Origin: Bacillota bacterium
GTDB lineage: Bacteria > Bacillota > Clostridia > Acetivibrionales > JAEZXR01
NCBI GenBank assembly: GCA_023419605.1
Contig: JAEZXR010000052.1
Location: 58,453 to 122,452 of the forward strand
Length of the DNA: 64,000 bases
Direction of reading: 5' to 3'
Shown: one piece after another, positions 8,018 through 15,297 of the stretch
Numbering within the stretch: position 1 is the stretch's first letter
Layout: each line of letters opens with the position of its first letter
Notes under the pieces: generated by a model
Databases searched by the model: none
What the model saw: only the letters and a program-made list of their open reading frames with translations
Told to the model about the DNA's origin: nothing
Program-made: the position numbers and the translations under genes

Positions 8018-9925
8018 ATGATTAAAGTTACATTAAAGGATGGAAGTGTCAAGGAGTACAACGAAGGAATTTCCATCAGGGAAGTTGCCGAAAGCATCAG
8101 CGCCGGGCTGGCAAGAGTTGCCCTGGCGGGAGAAGTGGATGGAGAAGTAAAGGATTTAAGTTATATCCTGGAAAAGGATTGCAGCTTGAGCATCCTTACC
8201 TTTGATACAGAGGGTGGAAAGCATGCCTACAGGCATACAACCTCCCATATACTGGCACAGGCAGTGAAACGGCTGTATCCGCAGGTGAAGCTGGCCATCG
8301 GTCCGTCCATCGACACCGGTTTCTACTACGATTTCGACATTGATAAGCCCTTTTCCATTGAGGATCTGGAGAAGATCGAAAAGGAAATGGAAAAAATCAT
8401 AAAAGAGGATTACACACTGGAAAGGTTTACTCTTCCAAGAGAAGAAGCCATCAAGTTCATGGAGGAAAAGGGTGAGCCATACAAAGTGGAACTGATCCGT
8501 GACCTGCCGGAAGGTGAAAAAATCTCCTTTTACAAACAGGGTGATTTTGTTGACCTCTGTGCAGGCCCTCATGTGCCGACAACAGGAAAGATCAAAGCAT
8601 TCAAGCTGCTGTCGGTGGCAGGCGCCTACTGGAGAGGAAATGAAAAGAATAAGATGCTCCAGAGAATCTATGGTACTGCCTTTGCAAAGAAGAGCGAACT
8701 GGATGAATATCTGTTCCGTCTGGAAGAAGCGAAGAAGAGAGATCACAGGAAGCTCGGCAGAGAGCTGGACCTTTTTGATATCCTGGAAGAAGGGCCCGGT
8801 TTTCCCTTCTTTATGCCCAAGGGAATGGTACTGAGAAATATTCTGGAAGACTATTGGAGAGAGGAACACAAGAAAAGAGGCTATCAGGAGATTAAGACCC
8901 CTGTTATCCTTAACAAGGAACTATGGCTGCGGTCCGGGCACTGGGAAAATTACAGGGAAAACATGTATACGGTGGAAATCGATGAATCGGATTTTGCCAT
9001 TAAGCCCATGAACTGTCCCGGAGGCATGCTGATGTTCAAGAGAAAGCTTCATTCCTACAGGGATCTGCCCCAGAGGATGGGAGAACTGGGCCTGGTGCAC
9101 AGGCATGAATTATCCGGTGCGCTGCACGGTTTGATGAGGGTTCGCTGCTTTACGCAGGATGATGCGCATATTTTCATGACGCCGGAGCAGATCAAAGACG
9201 AAGTCATCGGGGTTATTGATCTCATCGATGAATTCTATGGTGTATTTGGCTTCAAATATCATGTGGAGTTGTCTACAAGACCGGAAAAATCCATCGGTAC
9301 CGATGAACAATGGGAGAGGGCTACAACGGCATTGCAGGGCGCATTGGACGACCAGGGAATCATCTATAAGGTTAATGAAGGTGACGGTGCTTTCTACGGG
9401 CCTAAGATCGACTTCCACCTGGAAGACTCCATCGGACGTACCTGGCAGTGTGGAACCATTCAGCTGGATATGAACCTGCCGGAAAGATTCGATCTCACTT
9501 ATGTAGGTGCAGATGGTGAAAAGCATCGGCCGGTTATGATTCACAGGGTTGTATTCGGAAGCATCGAGCGGTTTATTGCCATTTTGACGGAGCACTATGC
9601 AGGTGCTTTCCCGGCCTGGCTGGCACCGGTACAGGTGAAAATCCTCAGCATTGTAGAGAAGCATGTTCCCTATGTGCTTGAATTACAGAAGACGTTGGAG
9701 GAAAAAGGCTTCCGCGTCGAAGTGGACACAAGGAATGAGAAGATCGGTTACAAGATCCGTGAAGCACAGGTACAGAAGGTACCGTACATGCTGGTCGTGG
9801 GTGATAAGGAAATGGAAAACAAAGCTGTGGCCGTACGGTCCAGAAAAGAAGGCGATCTGGGTGCTATGCCGGCAGAAGAATTTATTGTAAAATTAACGGA
9901 AGAAGTGGAAACAAAGGCGAAATAG
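8018..9925 (+). CDS. thrS: Threonine--tRNA ligase
   Basis: Class II aminoacyl-tRNA synthetase charging tRNA-Thr in the cytoplasm, 635 residues, the usual bacterial length. It has an N-terminal TGS domain (VTLKDGSVKEYNEGISI), an editing domain with HTTSHILAQAV, a class II core with the zinc-ligand motif NCPGGM and motif 2 region HRHELSGALHGLMRVRCFTQDDAH, and a C-terminal anticodon-binding domain. I chose ATG 8018 because AAAGGAG lies at 8001-8007. An upstream in-frame TTG at 7994 falls in the T-box terminator and would be untranslatable in the terminated form. The T-box leader at 7777-7995 confirms amino acid control. Confidence 0.98.
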   Translation: MIKVTLKDGSVKEYNEGISIREVAESISAGLARVALAGEVDGEVKDLSYILEKDCSLSILTFDTEGGKHAYRHTTSHILAQAVKRLYPQVKLAIGPSIDTGFYYDFDIDKPFSIEDLEKIEKEMEKIIKEDYTLERFTLPREEAIKFMEEKGEPYKVELIRDLPEGEKISFYKQGDFVDLCAGPHVPTTGKIKAFKLLSVAGAYWRGNEKNKMLQRIYGTAFAKKSELDEYLFRLEEAKKRDHRKLGRELDLFDILEEGPGFPFFMPKGMVLRNILEDYWREEHKKRGYQEIKTPVILNKELWLRSGHWENYRENMYTVEIDESDFAIKPMNCPGGMLMFKRKLHSYRDLPQRMGELGLVHRHELSGALHGLMRVRCFTQDDAHIFMTPEQIKDEVIGVIDLIDEFYGVFGFKYHVELSTRPEKSIGTDEQWERATTALQGALDDQGIIYKVNEGDGAFYGPKIDFHLEDSIGRTWQCGTIQLDMNLPERFDLTYVGADGEKHRPVMIHRVVFGSIERFIAILTEHYAGAFPAWLAPVQVKILSIVEKHVPYVLELQKTLEEKGFRVEVDTRNEKIGYKIREAQVQKVPYMLVVGDKEMENKAVAVRSRKEGDLGAMPAEEFIVKLTEEVETKAK

Positions 9926-9936
9926 GGGTAAAATAC

Positions 9937-10497
9937 ATGGAAGCAAAATTTTTAGGGTCAAAAGGTACATGGAGAGAGGTTGCGGATTCGGCAAACACTA
10001 CCATTAATAGGGAAGCAGGTACGAAGGAGCCTTCCTCCCAATGGAAAAGGAGAATGCTGCTTTGTGAGCATTCTCCCATAAGGCAGATCTTGATCAAGTG
10101 CAAATGGTATGGACTCAAGTCCTGGGTTTCGGTGCATTTTGTACGGCATAAGTTTGGAATCGAGCACTGGGTAAGAACACAGCGCACCGACCGGACCCAG
10201 GTGGATCGGGATGAACTGCCCCAGGGAAACCTGGTGGAGCATGAGTTTGAGGCCAATGCGCAAGCAATGATCAGTATTTCCAGGAAGCGTCTGTGCAACC
10301 AGGCTTCAAAAGAGACAAGAGAAGCATGGAAAACTGTACTGGAGTCCATTAAGGAGGACCAGCCTGAGCTATATAAGGCATGCGTACCGGATTGTATCTA
10401 CCGGGGCTGGTGTTATGAATTCAAATCCTGTGGCTACCACAAAACGGAGAAATTCCAACAAAAGCTCAGTGAGTACAGGAAAGATATAAATGAATAA
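9937..10497 (+). CDS. Divergent ThyX-like (flavin-dependent thymidylate synthase fold) protein
   Basis: A 186-residue soluble protein starting 11 bases after thrS, probably co-transcribed. The segment VHFVRHKFGIEHWVRTQRTDR resembles the ThyX region that normally carries the RHRxxSxxxxSxR signature. NAQAMISISRKRLCNQASKETREAW followed by VPDCIYRGWCYEFKSCGY resembles the C-terminal half seen in ThyX-like phage and Clostridia proteins. The canonical Ser positions are not preserved, so classical thymidylate synthase activity is doubtful. It may be a ThyX-fold paralogue of unknown role. Recognition is by motif only; confidence in the fold is moderate and in the function low. Confidence 0.55.
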   Translation: MEAKFLGSKGTWREVADSANTTINREAGTKEPSSQWKRRMLLCEHSPIRQILIKCKWYGLKSWVSVHFVRHKFGIEHWVRTQRTDRTQVDRDELPQGNLVEHEFEANAQAMISISRKRLCNQASKETREAWKTVLESIKEDQPELYKACVPDCIYRGWCYEFKSCGYHKTEKFQQKLSEYRKDINE

Positions 10498-10517
10498 GCG
10501 TTATTTTTAATAAGTAG

Positions 10518-10546
10518 AAAACAGTCCTCTGATGGGGGCTGTTTTT
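10518..10546 (+). terminator. Intrinsic terminator after the ThyX-like gene
   Basis: An AACAG...CTGTT stem with GC-rich core, partly G-U paired, is followed by TTTTT, 20 bases after the stop codon. Confidence 0.65.
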
Positions 10547-10588
10547 CTATTGTCCAGGAAAGAAAACTTTCCTGGACAATAGAAAAAC
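10541..10588 (+). repeat. Perfect 22 bp inverted repeat with 4-base loop
   Basis: Arms 10541-10562 and 10567-10588 are exact reverse complements around AAAA. The left arm overlaps the T-run of the preceding terminator, and the right arm brings AAAAAC at its end. The arrangement looks like a second, symmetrical terminator or a small palindromic element. Confidence 0.85.
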
Positions 10589-10589
10589 G

Positions 10590-10705
10590 TTGAATTTATG
10601 CGCGTGCCGGTTTTTCCTCATCCTTCGGAAAGGCACATGCGCAAACAAAAGTGGCAAAGCTGCTTTTGTTCTTCTACTTTTCACGAGAAAAATTTTTACT
10701 ATCTA
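10590..10705. other. Intergenic region with further imperfect inverted repeats
   Basis: Imperfect pairing is visible between ATGCGCGTGCC (about 10598) and GGCACATGCGC (about 10631), and between ACAAAAG and CTTTTGT (about 10645-10671). No coding frame is evident. It may be one composite palindromic element with the 10541-10588 stem. Confidence 0.4.
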
Positions 10706-10740
10706 TTGACACATCATGTATAATTGTATACAATTATACA
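10706..10740 (+). promoter_or_regulatory. Citrate synthase promoter overlapped by a 24 bp perfect palindrome
   Basis: TTGACA (10706-10711) and TACAAT (10729-10734) are separated by 17 bases. The -10 box lies inside a perfect 24 bp palindrome at 10717-10740 whose centre is TTGTATACAA. The core resembles operators of GntR-family repressors, so repression by occlusion of the -10 region is likely (inference). An additional 8 bp inverted repeat (10750-10779) lies downstream in the ~195-base leader. Confidence 0.7.
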
Positions 10741-10934
10741 AAGCAAATAAATGCAATAATAATAATTTAAAATTGCATTTTACATTTCTATTATACATAT
10801 AAATATATTATTTTAGACAAATATGAAAGTTTAAGTTTAAAGACTTTTATTTCATAAATAAGCTACCATCGAGAAGAAATATCGTAAGAGGTCAGATTAG
10901 AATTTTCACTCTGAAATGAAAGGGGTTGTATGTA

Positions 10935-12305
10935 ATGCTGAGTGGGGAAACTTTTTCAAATTCAACAAGCAAACTAATGGAGGATCTTAGTTTGCTGATG
11001 GAACAAAATAATCAGATCGATCCGGAGCTGTACACACGGTATAACGTAAAGCGCGGCTTGAGAAACGCAGATGGTACGGGCGTTTTGGTGGGAATGACCG
11101 AGGTTGGTGATGTTCACTCCTATATTATAGACGAAGGTGAAAAAATTCCGGTTGAAGGAAGATTAAAATACCGTGGGATTGATATCTATGAGCTGGTTCG
11201 TGGATTTGAAGAAGATAAGCGGTTTGGCTTTGAAGAATGCTGCTATTTGCTTTTATTCGGAGAACTGCCGGACCGGAGCAGGCTGGAGGAGTTCAGCCGG
11301 TTACTGAGTGATTACAGGCAGTTGCCGGATAACTTTACAGAGGATATGATCTTAAAAGCGCCCAGCGCCAATATAATGAATAAGCTGGCCAGGGCTGTGC
11401 TGGCATCCTATTCCTATGACTCCAACCCTGATGATACCAGTATAAAAAATGTGCTGCGTCAGTGCATTGAGCTTATTGCAAGGTTCCCGACCATGGCAGC
11501 CTATGGCTACCAGGCGAAGATCCATTACCATGATAAAAGAAGTCTTTATATACACAGTCCGAAATACGGGCTCAGTACAGCAGAAAATATTCTGCACATG
11601 ATCCGGGCTGCCAGTGATTACACACAAACCGAAGCGGAAACACTGGATCTGGCGCTGGTGCTTCACGCAGAGCATGGCGGAGGGAATAACTCTACTTTTG
11701 CGACCCGCGTAGTATCCTCCACCGGTACGGATACCTATTCAGCCATTGCTGCTGCCATCGGATCGCTGAAAGGACCGCTGCACGGCGGAGCCAATGCCAA
11801 GGTGCTGGAAATGATGGAAGACATCAAGAGTCACGTCCGGAATTGGGAAGATGAAGCGGAAGTGGGACGCTATGTAGAAAAGATTCTGAGGAAAGAAGCC
11901 TTTGACAATTCCGGCTTGATATACGGTATGGGGCATGCCGTATATACCGTTTCAGACCCGAGAGCCATCCTGCTGAAGCAAAAAGCGGTTCAACTGGCGA
12001 AGGAAAAGGGGATGGAGAGGGAGTTCAACCTGTATGCTCTCATCGAGAGGATTGCTCCCGATATTTTCTACCGGGTAAAGAAGTCGGATAAAGTCATATG
12101 CGCAAACGTAGATTTTTACTCCGGTTTTGTTTACAATATGCTGAACATTCCCGAGGAACTCCATACGCCGATATTTGCCATTGCAAGGATCGCCGGCTGG
12201 TGTGCACACCGGGTGGAAGAGCTTATAAGCGGAGGAAGAATCATCCGGCCTGCTTATAAAAATGTTGTTGGGCAGAGGGAATATATAAATTTAGATGAAA
12301 GATAA
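10935..12305 (+). CDS. gltA: Citrate synthase
   Basis: Condenses acetyl-CoA and oxaloacetate to citrate in the cytoplasm, giving the oxidative branch toward 2-oxoglutarate in an anaerobe. It has 456 residues, longer than the ~370 of Bacillus CitZ and typical of the longer clostridial form. The catalytic triad is visible: His283 in GPLHGGAN, His334 in GMGHAVY and Asp393 in NVDFYSG. HAEHGGGNNSTF (His244) is also present. ATG 10935 is chosen over the upstream TTG 10926 because GGGG at 10922-10925 is correctly spaced from it. A palindromic operator covers the promoter, and the gene ends in a 44 bp palindromic terminator. Could act on 2-methylcitrate substrates, but the motifs fit citrate synthase. 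Confidence 0.93.
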   Translation: MLSGETFSNSTSKLMEDLSLLMEQNNQIDPELYTRYNVKRGLRNADGTGVLVGMTEVGDVHSYIIDEGEKIPVEGRLKYRGIDIYELVRGFEEDKRFGFEECCYLLLFGELPDRSRLEEFSRLLSDYRQLPDNFTEDMILKAPSANIMNKLARAVLASYSYDSNPDDTSIKNVLRQCIELIARFPTMAAYGYQAKIHYHDKRSLYIHSPKYGLSTAENILHMIRAASDYTQTEAETLDLALVLHAEHGGGNNSTFATRVVSSTGTDTYSAIAAAIGSLKGPLHGGANAKVLEMMEDIKSHVRNWEDEAEVGRYVEKILRKEAFDNSGLIYGMGHAVYTVSDPRAILLKQKAVQLAKEKGMEREFNLYALIERIAPDIFYRVKKSDKVICANVDFYSGFVYNMLNIPEELHTPIFAIARIAGWCAHRVEELISGGRIIRPAYKNVVGQREYINLDER

Positions 12306-12307
12306 TT

Positions 12308-12355
12308 AAAAATGTGGTATAATATACAATTGTATATTATACCACATTTTTTTTT
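12308..12355 (+). terminator. 44 bp perfect palindrome acting as terminator of citrate synthase
   Basis: Positions 12308-12351 form an uninterrupted palindrome centred between 12329 and 12330 (core TATACAATTGTATA), with nine T's at 12347-12355. It starts 2 bases after the stop codon. The core reuses the TTGTATA half-site found in the promoter palindrome of the same gene. Confidence 0.85.
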
Positions 12356-12375
12356 AAAAGGAGACAGTAAGAGCT

Positions 12376-12870
12376 ATGAGTTTGTACAAGCAGTGGGAAG
12401 ATCTGGCGGCGAAGCAAAGAGCACAGGCTGAGTATGATGCCTTCTGGAAGGACTATTTTGAGAGCGAAAAAGAAAACTATGAGTATATACTGGAGCACCA
12501 TACCGAGAAATTCACCGGAAAGCTAAAGGAACTGGGAGAGAAATTCCACATGGATCCTGTAGTTTTTACCGGATTTTTAGATGGCATCAACACAAGCCTT
12601 GTTCAGGAGTTGAACCTGGAAGAGCTGAACGAAGACAGTGATGTCAGCCTGGATATTGATTTTGAAAAGCTGTACTTCAATATGCTGGATGCCAGGGCGG
12701 AATGGCTTTACGGATTGCCGCAGTGGGAGGGTGTCCTGAGCGCAGAAAGAAGGCAGCAAATCACAAAAGAGTTCAAGCAGTCCCAAATCGTAGTTAGTAA
12801 AAAAGTAGGAAGAAACGAGCCTTGTCCCTGTGGAAGCGGCAAAAAGTATAAAAAGTGCTGCGGCCAATAA
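12376..12870 (+). CDS. SEC-C motif protein
   Basis: A 164-residue cytoplasmic protein with a long acidic, helical N-terminal region and a C-terminal SEC-C zinc-binding motif (GRNEPCPCGSGKKYKKCCGQ). That motif is the tail found on SecA and on many stand-alone proteins, where it binds zinc and can contact SecB or ribosomes. The N-terminal 140 residues are not recognised. It lies 70 bases after citrate synthase and is separated from it by the palindromic terminator, so it may be expressed separately. Function unknown; the metal-binding tail is certain. Confidence 0.75.
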   Translation: MSLYKQWEDLAAKQRAQAEYDAFWKDYFESEKENYEYILEHHTEKFTGKLKELGEKFHMDPVVFTGFLDGINTSLVQELNLEELNEDSDVSLDIDFEKLYFNMLDARAEWLYGLPQWEGVLSAERRQQITKEFKQSQIVVSKKVGRNEPCPCGSGKKYKKCCGQ

Positions 12871-12880
12871 ACAAAGGAGA

Positions 12881-12967
12881 GTGAAAATATTACTTCATCT
12901 TTTTTGCGGGCCCGCCATGGCACCCATGAAGGGTGTAGCAAAATGATAGATGAAGTTATATTTTCAC
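12881..12967. repeat. Long imperfect hairpin (first of a tandem pair)
   Basis: Arms 12881-12899 and 12949-12967 are reverse complements with one mismatch, extended by TTTTGC/GCAAAA inside. The loop contains a smaller ACCC/GGGT stem. It begins 10 bases after the SEC-C gene. Confidence 0.75.
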
Positions 12968-12969
12968 CG

Positions 12970-13027
12970 ACTCGTCTCAAAATATAAAGAGCCTGCAAAA
13001 GCGGGCTCTTTATATTTTGAGACGAGT
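12970..13027 (+). terminator. 24 bp perfect-stem hairpin, terminator of the SEC-C gene
   Basis: Arms 12970-12993 and 13004-13027 are exact complements. The inner part AAAGAGCC/GGGCTCTTT followed by TATATTTT is a normal intrinsic terminator, but the complementarity continues through the T-rich tail, which makes it function in both directions. Confidence 0.75.
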
Positions 13028-13068
13028 AGTATATAATGATAGGTAGTTAATTTGTAGTAGTGACATAG

Positions 13069-13111
13069 TGCATGAGGGGAATGATGAATCCGAGATGCGC
13101 CCCCTCTTGCA
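13069..13111 (+). other. Hairpin in the leader of the ferritin-like gene
   Basis: TGCATGAGGGG (13069-13079) pairs with CCCCTCTTGCA (13101-13111), one mismatch. It lies about 50 bases upstream of the gene start and may be a leader structure. Confidence 0.4.
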
Positions 13112-13162
13112 TAAAGCGGAAATCGGTGTTAGTAGAGAGAGATAGATGGAGAGTGCTAATAA

Positions 13163-13633
13163 ATGTCTTATACAATTGTAGATTTGCTGAAAAAGCTTGA
13201 AGCCATCGAAGAGAATGCCTTCAGCATGTACAAGGAGCTTGCTTCTCTGGAGGAAGGGTATGATATTAAATTGCGAACGGTGGCCAGAATTCTTGCCAGT
13301 GAAGAGGAGAGGCATATTGCGCTGTATCGAAAATTGATCGGCCAGGCGGAGAAAGAGCCTGAAACTACCATTGATTTTTCTATTTATGATAAAGCGTCTT
13401 CTCTGGTGGAATCATTTAAAAAGAGAATCGTAAAGCCGCAGGTAAAGTCAGTCAAGGAGCTTGTGCAGTTTTCTGTCGAGTTTGAGAGGGAGAATGTGGC
13501 GCTGTTAATTGATATACGGGGTAGAATGGTGCGGAAGGAAGAGGATAGTGTAACCTTTAACTATCTTACCCTTACGGAGTTGATTATGGAAGAGCAAAAG
13601 CATGTAGAAACATTAAATGTTTTTCTTACATAG
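13163..13633 (+). CDS. Ferritin-like (rubrerythrin-type) four-helix protein
   Basis: A 156-residue predicted four-helix bundle with two diiron-type motifs: EEERHIALYRKL and MEEQKHVETL, each an ExxH, plus paired Glu residues (EAIEENAFSMYKEL; EFERENVALL). This pattern fits the ferritin-like/rubrerythrin superfamily, which binds two irons and often reduces peroxide or stores iron in anaerobes. No rubredoxin-type CxxC domain is present in this protein. The gene immediately downstream encodes a Cys-rich zinc-ribbon-like protein with 9-base spacing, so the two are translationally linked. Exact activity is not known. Confidence 0.75.
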   Translation: MSYTIVDLLKKLEAIEENAFSMYKELASLEEGYDIKLRTVARILASEEERHIALYRKLIGQAEKEPETTIDFSIYDKASSLVESFKKRIVKPQVKSVKELVQFSVEFERENVALLIDIRGRMVRKEEDSVTFNYLTLTELIMEEQKHVETLNVFLT

Positions 13634-13642
13634 GAGGAATTT

Positions 13643-13927
13643 ATGAGCGAGTGTATTTGTAACGGGTGCAGGAACCTAAAAGCGGTGTTTTCGGAAGAAG
13701 GAGATTCGGAAGAGTACCAGTGCAAATTCGGATACCCTTCTGACAAATGTGAAGATTGTAGCGAAGAGGAGTGCCAGGAAACCTGCAGTCATTATGTGGC
13801 GGATGATGAGGAAGAGACTGGGGTCCTCGTGCGGTGCGGAAGCTGTGGTAAGGAAATGGTCCAGGCAGCGGATGACAGCGAAGACGGCGAGGTCTACTGT
13901 TTTGATTGTTACCTCAAAAGAGTTTGA
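13643..13927 (+). CDS. Small Cys-rich zinc-ribbon-like protein
   Basis: A 94-residue acidic protein with many cysteines: CICNGC near the N-terminus, CKFGYPSDKCEDC, CQETC, and a C-terminal pair CGSCGK...CFDC typical of a zinc ribbon or small metal site. TAGGAGG precedes ATG 13643. It sits between the ferritin-like gene and an XRE regulator. The Cys spacing could hold zinc or act as a redox partner of the diiron protein (inference). The family is not recognised. Confidence 0.65.
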   Translation: MSECICNGCRNLKAVFSEEGDSEEYQCKFGYPSDKCEDCSEEECQETCSHYVADDEEETGVLVRCGSCGKEMVQAADDSEDGEVYCFDCYLKRV

Positions 13928-13946
13928 TGGATAATGGGGGATAGAG

Positions 13947-14615
13947 ATGAGCAGAATCGGAAGTAAAATAAGCAGCATAAGAACCCAAAAGGGGATGACG
14001 CAGAAGCAATTGGCCAAGGCCATGGGCGTCAATGAAAAGTTTATTATCGATGTAGAGGCGGGTAAGAGAGTCATCAGTGATGATCTCATCAAAAGGATTT
14101 CAAAGATTTTGGATCAGGACATTACCGAAATGCTGGTCTATGAAGCTTCAGCAGAGCTTCCGGTCAAGGAAGGGCCAAAGCCGCAGCGGCGGTTGGTGGA
14201 GCCGGAAGTACAAAAGGTATGGAATGATGCTTTTGATTCCATACTAAAAACCATATCGGTATATGACTATACCCTGGCGAGGGCAATCGATACAAGGCAG
14301 CTGCCCATTGTAGGCAACAAAGTGGAAGGATATCCCAAAGAAAAGGTGCTGTATATTGAGATCCAGGATAATGATATGGTTGGATTTCGAATGGTAAAGG
14401 GAGATATGGCTTTCGGATATCTTACACATGAAATCGAAAACAATGCCCTCTGCCTTGTGGAATATAACGGGGAGCGAGCTCTGCGGCAGATTAAAAAACT
14501 GGAGGGGGATAAGATCCTTCTGATAAGCAACCGGGGAACCCTCGGTACCGAAACGGTTTCTTCAAAGGAAATCAAGGTTCTGGCAAGACTGGTGCGGCTG
14601 GAGATAAAATTGTAA
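13947..14615 (+). CDS. XRE-family regulator with degenerate LexA/CI-type S24 C-terminal domain
   Basis: A 222-residue DNA-binding protein. The N-terminal helix-turn-helix (about 5-60: IRTQKGMTQKQLAKAMGVNE) belongs to the XRE family. The C-terminal half (about 120-222) has the fold pattern of S24 peptidase-like domains (YIEIQDNDMVGFRMVKGD, then ALRQIKKLEGDKILLISNR). The autoproteolytic dyad seems absent: the usual Ser-Met becomes Asp-Met and the Lys position is Arg. It therefore probably works as a sensor/dimerisation domain without self-cleavage. It follows the Cys-rich gene by 19 bases and ends in a terminator at 14635-14677, closing a three-gene unit. Confidence 0.75.
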   Translation: MSRIGSKISSIRTQKGMTQKQLAKAMGVNEKFIIDVEAGKRVISDDLIKRISKILDQDITEMLVYEASAELPVKEGPKPQRRLVEPEVQKVWNDAFDSILKTISVYDYTLARAIDTRQLPIVGNKVEGYPKEKVLYIEIQDNDMVGFRMVKGDMAFGYLTHEIENNALCLVEYNGERALRQIKKLEGDKILLISNRGTLGTETVSSKEIKVLARLVRLEIKL

Positions 14616-14634
14616 AATGCAATGAAATTCACAA

Positions 14635-14677
14635 AACAGCGGTGGAAAGAAAACTTTTTCCATCGTTGTTTTTTTAT
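14635..14677 (+). terminator. Intrinsic terminator after the XRE regulator
   Basis: A hairpin with arms AACAGCGGTGGAAA and TTTTTCCATCGTTGTT (G-U pairs allowed) is followed by seven T's. Confidence 0.8.
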
Positions 14678-14683
14678 ATGGAG

Positions 14684-14817
14684 TATAACGAGGCATAAGA
14701 TGTGTCCCCTACCTCTTTAGGTGGTGGGTACCGATTAACTTTATAGGCGGTGAGCATATCTCCCGCCTCGTTGAAACGGTGTGTTGAAATTGCTATGCAA
14801 TTTCTTCTGTTGTTATA
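14684..14817. repeat. Structured ~134 bp repeat, copy 1
   Basis: Nearly identical to 18479-18609. It contains nested pairing: AACGAGGC (14687-14694) with GCCTCGTT (14765-14772), a CTACCT/AGGTGG hairpin inside, a GAAATTGC/GCAATTTC hairpin (14786-14804), and TATAAC/GTTATA closing the ends. No open frame spans it. The conserved unpaired block GGTACCGATTAACTTTATAG suggests a structured RNA or a small mobile palindromic element. Confidence 0.75.
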
Positions 14818-14898
14818 AGACATAAATTTAGTTTTATCGTATCATATATTGAAAACAATAAAACATCACGGTGTAGAGAAAATAGAAGGGGAATGATT

Positions 14899-15297
14899 AT
14901 GGATAGACAACTGTACCGTTCCAGACAGAACAAGGTAATTGCAGGAGTATGTGGAGGAATCGCCGAGTACTTTAGAATAGACCCTGTCATCGTTAGAATC
15001 CTATGGATTGCGCTGGGTGCTTTCGGAGCCGGCATATTTATTTATATTATTGCAGCTTTTCTGGTACCGGAAAGGCCGAAGATGGATTTTTACGATACCA
15101 ATACGGCAGAAAGGGATTATGGCTCAAATATCGATCCCCAGAAGAACAAATTGGTTCTGGGTGGAGCCCTGGTTTTGATCGGTGTTATATTTATGCTTCG
15201 AGAAGTCTTTCATTGGTTTGATATCAAGCTCTTCTGGCCGTTGATACTCATCCTTGTGGGAGCTGCTATTGTCTACAGGGATAGGAGGAGGTTCTAA
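14899..15297 (+). CDS. PspC-domain membrane protein
   Basis: A 132-residue inner-membrane protein. The N-terminal PspC domain (YRSRQNKVIAGVCGGIAEYFRIDP) is followed by a transmembrane segment and, after a polar linker, two more hydrophobic segments. PspC proteins sense or respond to envelope stress. ATG 14899 is preferred over ATG 14893 because AAGGGG at 14886-14891 is properly spaced only from the former. The stop codon overlaps the start of the LiaF-like gene (TAATG), so the two are translationally coupled and probably form one envelope-stress module. PspC-LiaF pairing is common in Firmicutes. Confidence 0.85.
   Translation: MDRQLYRSRQNKVIAGVCGGIAEYFRIDPVIVRILWIALGAFGAGIFIYIIAAFLVPERPKMDFYDTNTAERDYGSNIDPQKNKLVLGGALVLIGVIFMLREVFHWFDIKLFWPLILILVGAAIVYRDRRRF

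Noticed and set aside
8156..8869. 237-residue frame antisense to thrS
   Set aside because: Fully overlaps a certain gene on the other strand; a coding shadow.
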